The position numbers and the translations under genes were made by a program. This document shows positions 1-11,931 of a stretch of 64,000 nt of DNA, piece by piece. Source of the stretch: Motacilla alba alba (taxonomy: Eukaryota; Chordata; Aves; Passeriformes; Motacillidae); contig NC_052018.1 of the NCBI RefSeq assembly GCF_015832195.1, positions 39,375,052 to 39,439,051 of the forward strand, given 5' to 3'. Position 1 is the stretch's first letter, and the number at the start of each line of letters is the position of its first letter. The notes beneath the pieces were generated by a model. The model was not told the DNA's origin and did not search any database. It worked only from the letters and a program-made list of their open reading frames with translations.

Positions 1-494
1 GTGAACTTTCCTAAAAACTTACCAACCTGAACACTTAAAAATACTTTGAAGCAGCAAGAAGTCAAACACAGGAGCAGATCGGCTGCTCTCTTTCCTCGAG
101 GAAATTTCTAGTGGCTTTTGGTTTTTGGTCAGGGAATGCAGAAGAGTAGCCACTATGGATGAAATCTTGACCTCATTCAAATAATGTGTTGATCAAATTA
201 GAGATGGAGCTGTTCAAAGGTTCCCCATATAGGCTGATAGAACTGAATTGGAGTAATTATTATTATTATAAGACACAGTTGCTTGTTTTGCAGCTGTCAC
301 CCAAAACAGAACCTTTAGCACACTTGGAGAGTTTGAAAACATTTTTCAGCTCTGTTAAACACCAATTTATTTATAAAATACCAGTAATAAGTAGAACTAG
401 ACTAACTACAAAACACTGTAAAATGGAAGCAGTTTTGCCAGACTGAAAAAAAGAAAAAGAAATCAGCCTGGATCTCTCACTTTACTTGGAGTTA
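1..494. other. Non-coding, nothing recognised
   Basis: This is AT-rich single-copy-looking sequence with no splice-flanked open frame and no repeat that I can name. An 86-codon open frame at 186-446 has no domain, no CpG retention and no splice context, so I treat it as chance. Confidence 0.5.
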
Positions 495-579
495 TAATCG
501 TAGAATCAAATAATGGCTTGAGTTGGACTGGACCTTAAAGATCACCTGGTTCCAACTCCACTGTCGTGGACAGGGAACC
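495..579 (-). mobile_element. CR1 LINE 3'-end fragment (minus orientation)
   Basis: The stretch starts with an ATCGTAGAATCA-like version of the reverse-complemented CR1 terminal octamer. It continues through GGACCTTAAAGATCACCTGGTTCCAACTCC and GGACAGGGAA-like sequence, which is the usual 3' end of avian CR1 read backwards. Only about 85 bp remain, so this is a 5'-truncated and degraded copy with no coding capacity. The right edge runs directly into a local duplication carrying telomere-like units. The assignment rests on remembered CR1 consensus features, not on an alignment. Confidence 0.7.
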
Positions 580-580
580 C

Positions 581-863
581 TCTGGGCTTTGTGGTTTTCT
601 GAGCCCTAACCCTAGGCATAACCCTAACCCTAGGCAGAGCAGTAAAAGCTGCATGGGTATGAGGCTGGTGTCAAGCAGAAAGGTGTGGAGGGAGCCATGG
701 TGTGGCAGACCTGTGTTCACCTTGGCATGCCTTTCTTATCTGCAGCATTCCTGGAGCTCTGGGCTTTGTGGTTTTTTGAACCCTTACCTTGTTTTTAACC
801 CAAACCCTAGGTGAAGCAGTAAAAGCAGGTTTGGGCTGGGGTTGGTGCCAAGCAGAATGGTGT
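581..863. repeat. Two-copy direct duplication with telomere-like CCCTAA units
   Basis: Copy 1 (581-686) and copy 2 (758-863) are offset by 177 bp and share the order CTCTGGGCTTTGTGGTTTT, a CCCTAA-like core ending in CCCTAGG, GCAGTAAAAGC, then GGTGCCAAGCAGAAtGGTGT. Copy 1 has two blocks of CCCTAACCCTAGG (604-616 and 622-634); in copy 2 the core has decayed to CCCTTACC and AACCCAAACCCTAGG. The section between (687-757) has no third copy. It could be two units of a diverged satellite or minisatellite that contains interstitial telomeric motifs, or a tandem duplication of one telomere-like insertion. Confidence 0.75.
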
Positions 864-3800
864 TTTCTCACTTGATTTCAAAAATGGTCAGAAAATTACC
901 TGACCTCCCCCTCTCTCCTTAGTAAAACTGTAATCAAATACTTTCAACAGTACATATTTTTAATTCATGCTCAACTGTATTTCATTTCTGCTGCTGGTAG
1001 CAGAGTTTTAAATAGGGCTCTGAGTCATACCAGGGCTCTGTGTGGCTGCTCTCCTTGAAAGAAACAGGCATAGCTGCATTAGGTGCCCTTCTGCTGCTGA
1101 AGTGTGCAGATTGCCTTTTTGTTCCACACTCCTCACAGTAGCTGTTCATGCAGAAATCATAGGCTGCAAACTGCAGGAGCTAAAAGGCAGATATTCCTAC
1201 TTATGCTGTTGGGAGGGTGGCAGCACTGTTTAAGGAGAGCTGAAGTGGAGAACAATAATGCTATCATCCATTCCAGCCAAATTCCTCTGGGCAGTGCAGC
1301 AGGGCTGGAGATGTGATGCCACACAGGATAGTGGGATTGCTTAAATGACTTCATTACAATTAGAAACCTGCCAAAGTAAGCTTCTCAAATGGCTTCAGAC
1401 TGTGCACTGCGGATCCAAGGCCAGTGTCCCCCATTAGAGAAGACGTAGCATATATGCCTTCTTTTTCTTGTGCTGATGTCAAGTGCTTCATCTCACTTGG
1501 GAGATCTCAGGGTTTTTCTCTTGAGGCCAAGGAAAAACCAAAAAATTGTAATGTTTACTGTAAATTTTTAATTTAATTTTTCCTTTTTTTAAGATTTTAA
1601 GATTCTGTGGCTTAGCAAGCATGAAGATATCAGGAGTAAACAAAAAAGTCGGAGGCAGCAAGTCTAGGCCCAAATCTGTCAAAACATACACTTGTCATTT
1701 CCATCATTCAAAATTAAAAAGGACATAAAACTTAAGACAAGAAGCTAGGCTGAAGTCACAGGTACCTGCTCTATCACAAACCTAACTAATGTTTTCAAGC
1801 ATATTTTCAAAGTACAGAGAATAATCCCTAGCAAGTCCAAGGGATTAATGCAAAACCTGCAGAGTGTCACTGTTCATATCTAACCTGATCTTTGGTAGCC
1901 CACTGAGGTTTGTGCTGCTAAATTAGAGAAGTTTTTATAGAAAATAGCAAACCTGTGGTGAAAATTTCAGCTTACAGTGACTGGTAGTTAATTAAAACTT
2001 TATTTATTCTCAAGCGTGCTGGGCTGACTCTAGAACTGTCACTCAGGCATTTAGGGTACCTACATTCAAGCAACGGCACAATCTATAATCTAAGGATATT
2101 CTTTAATGTATAGAGAAAACACACAGAACAAGCTGTCTGAAAAAGTGAGAAAATTATGAGGATGGTATTCTAAGCTATGGTTGCAGCCTTTTGCAGGTTG
2201 TATTACATCTTATCAGACAAACATAATTTCTAATAGGAAAAAATGTATTGCATGCAAATCCCCCTAAAAATGATGGATGAAAGATTGCTGGTTTCTCTAA
2301 CACACAAAGAGGATTTCAGGTTGCTCTTGTTTGAGTTACTGAAAGTTAGGTTTCTTGACACACAGGAAATCCTGACAGAAGCCAATATTAAAGGCATTCA
2401 AGTGAAACTTTTAGCGCTTTCTTCTTCTGAACAGCCAGGGCAAATGGATCTTTTCGCCTTTTCTGAGACCATTTTAATTGTATTTAGAGCCACCAGCTCA
2501 GGTCTCCTGAATTCAGAAGATCCAGTGAAGGAGAAAATACCAAACGCTTTCAGACTGAATGAATTATCAGCATAGACCCTGATCCCTTAAAATGTTCAGT
2601 GACATTGATTCCTGTTTTAAATCACAGTAAGCTGTGATTGTTCAGTGTAATTGGCCCCAGGTGTCTGAGGCACAAGACTGCCCTTTAGTATGAAGTATTT
2701 CCATCTTGTTAGCACTAGAGCAATGCTAGAAAGCTGTGTAATTCTGTAACAGCTTGATTCTATATACAATGGGACAAAGAGGATGCTAAATCACAGGAAC
2801 TTATAGACATTCAGGAACTGTGGTAGTGGCTTTGGAAAAGAATACATTTCAGGGTGATAATATTTGCAGGAAGTATATATTTTCAATCTTCTTTTCCTTA
2901 GGACAGTCTGTCAGCATAAATTGCTGCATCACAAGATTCATCCAGTTTATGTGCTCATCATCTAGAGGAATCCAGGAAAGATTGTGTCTGCTGTCCCCAA
3001 AACTGTGAACGGAAAGGAAATATTAGACCCGTTTTTAATAGTGTGATTCAAAATGTTTTTCAAATTCTGAAATGCCAAGTGTAACTTTAAAATATCCTCA
3101 TGTATGAATCCATAAGCACTGTAAATATTTCAAGTAGCATTCCATGTACAACAAACTACCATAATTTCCTTAGGTTAAGTAAGGTATATTTGCAGATCTG
3201 AGGGCCAGTGGTTAACAGACAGAGTACCAAAGGAAGAATAGCATATGAATACATGCAGGTTTCCCTGTGTAATAGGAATAAATACAGTCACTTTACCACA
3301 GGAATACTCCTTTCTTCAGCTATGTCATGAATCTTTCTATGGTACAGAAGCTCATCAATCAGAAAAAAACCCAATAACCTCTATGAGCATAGCCACTCCT
3401 CCTTGAATAGCTGAGTTCAGATGTGATCAACAGTAAAATGAGTGATCTTCCTCTAGAAACAGTGAAGCACTAAAATAATCAATAGAGCATCAGGGTGGTA
3501 TGATGATGGCAGGCTTATGAGATGTTGTTTGCACCAATCACACCTGAGATTTAATTGCATCAATTTAAAGGTATGAGGAATCTCACTGTCACTAAGGATG
3601 AGAAATGTGCTAATCACTAGCTGACAGCAGATCCACACCAGATGTCTGCTGTCATATTGTTGCAGCACTCATTGAGCCATGTATTCACGTGGAAAATCTT
3701 CCATTTGTTGCTCTAGTTCACTGTTTCTGATCATGCTCTCCCTTAAAAATGGGCTTTGGGGTAAAGCAGGTTTTACAAGCAATACAGCTGGACTGTGTTC

Positions 3801-4786
3801 TCTTTGGGCTGATCTGACCTGTGTTTTTAGTATTGCTGCCAGGGTCGTGTGATCCAGTCTCTGAGGCTGCTTGGTTTGTGATCAACTGCCCAATGCACTG
3901 AGCTCCTCTGTGCCAGCCTGCCAGAGCTCCCACCTGGGATGAGATGCAATGCCTAGGACTGGTAATTTTGGAAACTCCTTCTACACCAAAGTCAGATGTG
4001 GCTTTAGGCTCTGAACGGTATGATGAATTGCTGTAGGTTTTTTCCAGGTTCCTGGTGTCTCCTGGTACCTTTCATCAACTTTCCCCTTGTCCTTTGACAG
4101 CAGAGTCTGTGTGTTTCACTCTAAGGTAAAGTAGCACTTCCATAGGGCACCATCTACAGAAAAAAAATATTCCTCCTTGTGGTGAGGTATATTATAGTAG
4201 TCAATTACATTGTAGCATTCAGGGACCATTAGGAAAGATGTATATCCCTCTTATATCTAATTCAATGCTTTGGTTTCCAAAAGGTGCCAAAACCCTGCTT
4301 CACACAGGGAATTTAAAAGAACTATGACCTGCAGGGAAAAAAAAAATTAGTAGATGACAGAAATTTAGGGGAAACAGAAAACCAAAAAACCAAGCTAAAC
4401 ATGAAAAGGAAATTGTACATTAGGTTTTTACATACCATTTAAGCAGGGACAATATGCAGAATGGATTGTTTTTTTTCATTAGAGGCATCTTATGCATCAA
4501 ACAAAGTAAGAAAAATACATGCAAACATGGCTAAAAATTTAAGTGCCAGACTGAGTGAATCAGTGAGGAAGAGTAATCCAGAATAATGGGCAAACATTGC
4601 ACTTGGGTCTGAAGATCATACAGGGTATTTTGTCAAGCATAAAGAATGCATCTTAAAAATGTGCAGATTAGTAAGATTTCTGTCCAAGCAGAAATAATTA
4701 TCTTACAAGACCAGATCAAGCTTGAGTGAAATACTTATAACTATTTAATGTTATCAGTGAACAAAACCAATAAAAATGACTGCTTC
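864..4786. other. Non-coding, nothing recognised
   Basis: This is AT-rich, CpG-poor sequence without recognisable exons or repeats. The longest open frame (2243-2575, 110 codons, plus strand) has no motif, signal peptide or splice context that I can support. Homopolymer runs are short. Confidence 0.45.
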
Positions 4787-4801
4787 CCAGCAGGTGGCAC
4801 T
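4787..4801 (+). promoter_or_regulatory. Consensus CTCF-binding motif
   Basis: The 15-mer CCAGCAGGTGGCACT matches every position of the vertebrate CTCF core CCASYAGRKGGCRCT, in plus orientation. Consensus CTCF sites commonly mark insulators or loop anchors. I found no equally good partner motif elsewhere in the window, and occupancy cannot be judged from sequence. Confidence 0.65.
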
Positions 4802-7800
4802 GAAGCTAATGAGTTCTAATTCACCTCAGCATCTTTCTCCAATCTTCATAAAAATTGGTAGATTTTCATACTGGAAAGTTCCCTCATTCTCTTTCTAGAA
4901 GGTCCCTATTGGAGATCTTAAGGAGTCAGGGAACAAAATAGGGGCCAACAGAAAAATTTCAAGTATCACAAAATGCTGTCATTAAAAACTGGCTAAAGAG
5001 AAGGAGCCTTTTTCTTTCGTAAATACTGGGGAAGAAAATTGTACAACACTGCAGAAACTCAGCTGTATCATCTTTGCTTCAGAAGTCATAGATCATGTTT
5101 TGCTGCCTAAACCTCTAGCTAGTCCCTTCAATCTACTTTTCTTGAAGAGCTTTGCAATTCAGACTAATATTCACCCTTTATATTTTAAAAATTATAGGCA
5201 AAATACTAACATGACAGCTGACAAAGCCCCATGAATGTGGTTAGTGTGAGATATATGGTGCAGCCCCGTGGAAGCGCAGTGTGATAGATGGATGCTGTGC
5301 AGGCTTACCAGCCATCCTGATTTGTATGCAGCAATTCTGTCCTCATTCTGAGACTCCCACATTATGCCAGGGATTATGATTGTTCTGAGACTCCTGATCC
5401 CTAGGAGAGGCGTGCAGAAAACTATCTAAAAGTGCTACAGTGAGGCAAAGTTGCAAAGGAACAGCTGGAGGGACCAGTCACTGACAACAAAACAGGGAAA
5501 AGACAATCCCATAGGCCTTAGAGAGATAATTGAATGACATCATCTGTCCCTAGCATTCCCGATATCCTACCATTCTTTTTCCTTATCTATTATGTCCCTG
5601 CAAATAATAATCCTGTCTTTAATAATACAGAAAAGATATGTGCTATGACTCTTTTAAAGTTTTATAAATCATACTGCCTTCATCATTTGTCTACTGCATC
5701 CTTGAAATTCTACTAAAGAGTGAAAAATCCTGTTAGCTGACATGATCTGTTGTAAAGAAATCTTGGGTTTTTTTCCTTTTTGGTTGTTTAAATTTTAAAG
5801 TATTTGTTTTAAAAAGTTATCTGTATTGCTGTCCATTGTATAAAAATATTTAAATTTTAAAATCAATTTACAAATTACTCTTCTGTACTCTATGCATTAG
5901 TTCATTAATAATGGATTTCCATGTGATGCTTTCTTATTGCTTTTTGTAATGGAAGAAATTTAGCAAGTTGCTCTCCTAATTGTGACTTGATTACGTTCCA
6001 GTTTTTACAATAGACTTTCCTAAGATGAACTTAAACACAATTAGCTCTCTTCAATGTCAGTTCCCCTGAAAATGTATATATAATTGGTACAGCAGGACTG
6101 TTGTTTGTGCATTCACACAAGAAGCTGTAAGCAGTCCAGCAGAGAAACTGTGAATTTGGGAGGCTATGTTTATTAGAAGTGAATGCAGAAGTGAAGCCAA
6201 GCATGCCCGCAAAGAATAATATTTCAATCACAAAATAGGTCAGTGAAAAAACCTTTTTCAAGGTACTTTGATAGAGAAACAAAAATCTCAAAAGAGTACA
6301 GAATTAGTTTAATTAACAGAGGAGCCTAAAATTCATATATTTGCAAAAATGGGCTAAGGCTAACTTCAAGGAGAACACAGTTGCACAGATATACATATAT
6401 TCTGACCAAAATTGTTGCTAAAAGTATTAAAATTGTAAATCAGAGTTTCTCAAAAGCCTGGAAGTGATGGAAATAAGGTTTCCTGTGGAAACCTGTGTGT
6501 ATATTATTCAAAGGGTTTCCTAAAGGAGTCTGGCTCATGAGCCTCCTCTCCTCTTTACAGGATCAGGGAGAGATTCAGATACACAGCATAGTGCAATCTA
6601 ATGCTTAAAAGGAAGGATTAGGCCATCCCTGCAGAAAGTTGTTCTTTTCTGAATGGGTCACCATGCAGAGAGGGACAGAACCATGTAGCTGGCAGTTTGG
6701 CAGAGTTTGTTATATGGCAAGGGAATGTCTAGCAGTGGGATCAAAGAACCGCTCGGCTTCTGGACAGTGGGTTTGAACTATTCTCAACTCATCTCCTCTT
6801 TAGCTTATCTTTATTCCCATCACGTGTTTCTTCTATCTCTCCCTTACCTACTCCTTGTCTAATCTTCTTCTTTCACTTTTTATTAATCTATCCTGTCCCT
6901 TCCTACCTTCCCTGTGTCTAGTCAGTTAAACCTCTTTTCTAGAATTTTTCCTCATTAGTTGGAGCTGATTGGAAACGTGGGAACTCAGCTGCAGAGTCTG
7001 AAGCCACAATACCCCTGAAAAGGCAAGAGCCACAGCAGACACAGGAATATTCTTGTCATCAGGAATATCCTCCTAAACATCTGAATCCTCACGATGGATA
7101 TTTGGGGAAGGCAGGGACAAGGCTACAGTTCAGGAGGCAACCACGAAGTGGAAACAAGAGCATCTTCAGGGAACAGAAAAAATGAGTTTTATCAAGTCAT
7201 ACATAATCAAGTCAATAACACTTCAAAAGCTTTATAGTTTATTCAAATATGGAGAAGTTTTCATAAAATCAGAAAAAAAAATCTCATATTCTTTTTACCT
7301 TAGAAATCAACCTGACAAAGTTGCCAGGTTCTTGCTCCATTGAACAGAGACCTAATAGCTACTTTTAAGAAGACTTTTAAAATGTGTAAAATAATATTAG
7401 CCCTGTCCCCTGAAAATTTCTGGATTATTTCAGCTAAAACTCTCCCAAATAAAGAAACCTACAAACCAGCCCACATAGAACATGAACACAAATATTTCAA
7501 AAGCTTGATGACATTTTCAGCAACTAGAAAGGACTCAGGCTAGAAATTACTGGGAAACTTTTATCGTTAGCAGATGTATTACCTTGCAATAGTGTTGAAG
7601 AGGGAAATGACCCATTACTGTAATATCTGCCTGTCCTGCAGGAAATTGCCTAACCTGCACCTCTACAAGTAGCAAATAGCATTTTTGTTAGGTAAGCAGT
7701 TTTTAAATATTGATTGATAAAGACCTTTCTGCTATTGATAGTAAATTGTCTATTACTCTGATGATTCTCAAGCTCTAGCACAAAAAATAAGTTTGCAACA

Positions 7801-9590
7801 GGGTAAAAATGGTACAAATTACAAATAATTACAAATAATAAAGTATCAATGTATCTTTAAATCGTGTACAACATTTGCCAGCAATGCTTCATTCTTTAGT
7901 AAGTGTCATAAGAATGATTATTTTTTTTTCTGCAGATTTTCTTCATAAGAAAAAAGCTGTTAACGTAACTCACCACAAGAAAAATACACTTCGTTTCAAC
8001 CAAACAACTGGAAGAGCTCAGCAGATGTTGGTAACACATACTTTCTGGGTTTGGTTGGCTGTGGTTTCGTAGCTCTGATCAATAAACTAATTGAGCTGTA
8101 TCAAATTGGTCTTCTGGGCTTTTACTCCTATTAGAAGTAATTCATACTCAGTTTTGTAATAAACACATAGAGGAGACAGGCACAGTGACGAGTCCTCTGT
8201 GAACAGCCTAGATGTACTGCGCATCTTCTTTCTGTTTTCCCCTCATAGCTCATTCTGTTAGGATAAATTCAGTTTCCACAACCCTGAAGTTTCTTAAACT
8301 TTTACTTGATTGTAGTGAAACTCTCTTTTTAACCTCACAACAGCTTTAAACATGCTGCTCTGCTCTGCTAGTTTTCATCACCTACTTTTCTGATCTGAGT
8401 CCTTCACTGCCTTGCTGAGGCTGTGCCACATTTTTAACTTTCATTTATCAGGCCTTGCAATATCTTAGTCCTGTGTTATTTTCACTGTATGTTATCTTTG
8501 CTATACTATGCATGTGAAATCCAAATGTGATGATCAATAATCTTTGCATTTTGATTAAAAGCTCGAGGGGAGATAATCAGGTACATGACTTTTATTTATT
8601 TACTTATTTATATATTTTTCTGGTGACTTTCAGTTGCATTGAGATATCTCTGAACTGCGTTTGGAAGATTTACAGGAGTCTCTGCTTCAGGACTACTGGG
8701 ACCTTTCAGCTTCACTACTGACTTATTAACGTCTCCAGAGCTTTATTTCAAAACAAATTCCAGCAGGCATGCACAGATTGTCAACTTCTAGAAACATTAA
8801 AAGTAAATGTAACAATGTCATGGAGGGAATTCCTGTGCACAATGGCATACCTGCAGTTACTCCAGCATCTCTCTGGTCTTAACAGGTCCTTTTTTATCCC
8901 ACCTATAGATCCTTCTCATATTGCTACTTATAAATGCACAGGTAAGTTTCTCTGGAGATTTGCAGTCCTGAGCATAGTAGTGAGGAATTTCCTTGAGAGC
9001 CGTGTTTGCCGGAGCAGTCAGGATCTGGTTTGTACTTCCCTTTCCTCTGGTCTTCTGCTGTTTTGCATTAGATGTACACAGAGATATTTTCATGCCAAAG
9101 AACCTTCTGCAGCAGTGCAACAAAGAGATATGGGCAGATTCTTAAGTAATCAAAATAACATCGAGATGAAACTTAACTTTAGGAAATGTTCCACTAGCAT
9201 TTTCTCCATTAACAGGAAAAAGTTTTTTCTTGCTGATCAGCTAAGGCTTTACGATATTTTAATTTTAATAACTACGCTAAACTTTTTATGCTATCATAAT
9301 TAAATGATCTATACGTTCTACTGCTGCAAGTTGTACAAACCTTTGAGTATAATATCATAATTCTTTCTTAGAGATATGAGTATTAAGGAAAGCAATTTTA
9401 TTTGTGTTTGCAAAGTTCCCTAGGATTTGGTGGTTGAAAAAAGTATGAAATGTTGTGACTTTCCTGGCAGAAAGAACAGTTTCTCAAATTGTTTTCTTTG
9501 AGTTTTGGGTTTTGTGAGATTTTTTGAGAAAGGAGACAATCTTCTGCACTTTGCACACTTAAGAAATGAACTTTCTAGTAGCTCCTTTTT
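4802..9590. other. Non-coding, nothing recognised
   Basis: This is AT-rich sequence with many short chance open frames. A 162-codon frame at 8815-9303 contains an AG acceptor-like site (8886) and a CAG|GTAAG donor-like site at about 8942, but the encoded segment shows no recognisable domain and no CpG retention, so I do not call an exon. Confidence 0.4.
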
Positions 9591-9610
9591 AGGTCAGAGG
9601 TAAGAGGTAA
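9591..9610 (+). promoter_or_regulatory. Triple direct-repeat nuclear receptor half-sites (DR1-like)
   Basis: AGGTCA, AGGTAA and AGGTAA occur consecutively, each separated by one G (9591-9596, 9598-9603, 9605-9610). A one-base spacer is the DR1 arrangement used by RXR heterodimers, HNF4 and COUP-TF. Only the first half-site is canonical. It may be a chance short repeat. Confidence 0.3.
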
Positions 9611-11717
9611 AACTACTCTTGTGACTACTTTTTTTTATTTCTCAACTGCACTTTTTTGGAGAGATAAATGTAACATTTAGCAAATTCACCCTGACAGTTT
9701 TGCTGTTCTGCCCACACTTAGTGATTTCTCCACTAAAGAGTTAACAGGAGCTTTTGCCCATCAGTACTGCTACCTTTCCTATCAAAAAATAATAGCCTTT
9801 AATCTGCTTTTAGAAGTGATTTAAAACTGCACTAACTGAAACACTGACTACCTAGGAAGGTTGTGATGGGAAGACCCCTGAGTTATGCTCTGAGAGGTGC
9901 ACATTTACCATGAACAGAGGACAGGGAGAAAATCAATCAGCTGTCATTACTTCTCTAGAAACATCCCATAATTCTTGCAAAGAACAGATATATTGTCCTG
10001 TGATTGACCCAATTGATGGGGAAGCATTCACAGGACATTTAACACAAAAAAACCCTTACACTTGACCATCAAAGCAAGTAAGCAGAAGCAAAGAGAATAT
10101 GGAAACAATTTCCTGAGAAAAAGTTTAAACTCAGAATAAACTGAACCCTGTGGGTGCCACTCACCCAGATTACACTGCACAGGAGATGGTCTTGTGGACT
10201 TGCTGGCTGTGCTACTCTTACTGGTGTGTCAGCACCTTAGTAAGCATTTGCCAACACTTACCAGACTTTTCTCCTTGAGAACCTGCAGCAGCTGATTAAA
10301 ATGACAGAAGACCAGCATCTTAAAATCAAAGTAGCATGTAATTGCCAAAGAGGGCATCTAGGCAATGTAGGAGTATATTATCACAACAAAGAGACCTAAT
10401 GTATGAGATCAGAGGACTGAGAGAGATAGGATGCTTGATGGGGATAGCTAAGATTCAGTTATGAATGTTTTGTCGTCTATTAAAGGCACAAGTCAACTGA
10501 TAACTAATGCATCAAAGAATTTTAAAGTAGTAAAATTTATATAGAATAATTCATGGAAGAATAAAATAAAATTATGAGGCAAAAAATAGATTGTTACATA
10601 TTTTGCATCTTAAAAAAATTGCATTTTGTTTTCCCAAAGAACATAGTATTGCAACATTAATTTATGTGGCAATGTTTCACATAAGTTTAAGATTAGAACC
10701 AGTCTCCACTCTCCATCTCAATAAATCTATAATGAAAACCAGTGTAATGCCCAAAGTATTAGTAAAGCCATATTTCTATCCCTTCTACATGCCTTCATTC
10801 TTTATTAATGCACAAAAACTTTTCCCCTACAAATTGGAAAAAGACCAATAAAGAATAAATCATTCAAATAAGCCTTTTAGCAGAGCTGTATGTTAATGAT
10901 AATCGTCAATATCTGACATTCCCTCCGGAAGAAAGTCAGTATTTAAAGTTATTTGCTTTGGGAAATGTTTGGGCAACAGGCATTCTTGTTGCTTCAAGAC
11001 GACAGCAGGGAGTCTGAAGCATACTGTTAACACCCTCTTGAGTAGATGTGACTACATTTTCAACCTATTGAAATTCCTGCTGCGTTGCTTCTATTTAATC
11101 ACAGTCTTTATTGGCACTTATTCATTGTAACTGTACTTTATTCATTTATTCACTTAAATGTTTATACAAAATTGAATATCTAAAACTGTGGCAACATCTT
11201 TCATGGGCAACAAATAAAAATTAATCCTGCTTGCATTGCATGTGCACGTCTATTCAACAGATGCCCTGTTATTGTTTGATAGATGCCTGTGCCAGAAAAA
11301 GAGCTAGAAGCATATTTTGTTTAGTTTAGAAATAATTGGTTCTTAAAAGATTTTCAGTTTTCTATTTATCAGATACACGAACGTATGTTTATGCATACAC
11401 TCATTTTATAGTAAGACTGTCATTTGTACTTTCTACAGTAAGTATTCTGATTATTTACCACAGTCAGAATTCTGATTAAAAGGAAGCACGACAGATCAGA
11501 GTCTTCATTGCTAAAAGTCACTTTATTTTCATTTTTCACAGATAATGACTGGGGCCAGTACGGGCTGACTGAAAGCATGGCCAGTGTTTCTCATAATTAC
11601 ATTTTAAAAAGAGTAAGTCCTTAATATTAAATTACTTTTGTTTTCCTTGTAATATTTTTTTCCATTTTTTGCCGAGAAATAAAACCAGAAAGTTTTCCAG
11701 CCTTTGACCACCACCAT
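9611..11717. other. Non-coding, nothing recognised
   Basis: This is AT-rich sequence with no exon-like structure or nameable repeat. The 86-codon frame at 10,591-10,851 is AT-rich and lacks any motif. Confidence 0.4.
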
Positions 11718-11931
11718 GCAAATAAACCACAGCACTAAGTGCCACATCCAGTTGTTTCTTGAACACCTACAAGGATAGTAACTCTGTGCTGCCCATTCCA
11801 GTGCTTAATCTCTCTTGCAGGGAAAAAATTCTTCCCGATGTCTAGTCTGAATATCCCCTGGTCCAGCTTGAGGCCATTTCCTCTTGTCCTGTTACTCATT
11901 GTCTTTGAGAAGAGGTTGACCCCCATAAGCA
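11718..11931 (-). mobile_element. CR1 LINE fragment, end of reverse transcriptase ORF (minus orientation)
   Basis: Read on the minus strand, the fragment encodes a degraded version of the C-terminal tail of the CR1 ORF2 protein. The NRTRGNG...KL motif is followed by NFFPAREIKHWN, which corresponds to the conserved SDRTRGNG...FFTLRVTEHWN block of this family. The plus strand shows the matching nucleotide blocks, with AAGTGCCACATC at the left and TTGAGGCCATTTCCTCTTGTCCTGTTACT at the right. Both the extreme 3' octamer tail and all upstream ORF2 sequence are missing. The copy is inactive. Confidence 0.85.

Noticed and set aside
2243..2575. 110-codon plus-strand frame
   Set aside because: No recognisable domain, splice site or compositional shift; expected by chance in 64 kb.
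5255..5340. Exon-like stretch after GGTGCAG with several CpGs
   Set aside because: No donor was found before the stop and the polypyrimidine tract is poor.
8815..9303. 162-codon plus-strand frame with an ATYKC word and a CAG|GTAAG donor-like site
   Set aside because: The ATYKC word looks like an Ig-domain tail but there is no matching upstream cysteine/tryptophan pattern, no CpG retention, and the frame runs through the donor.
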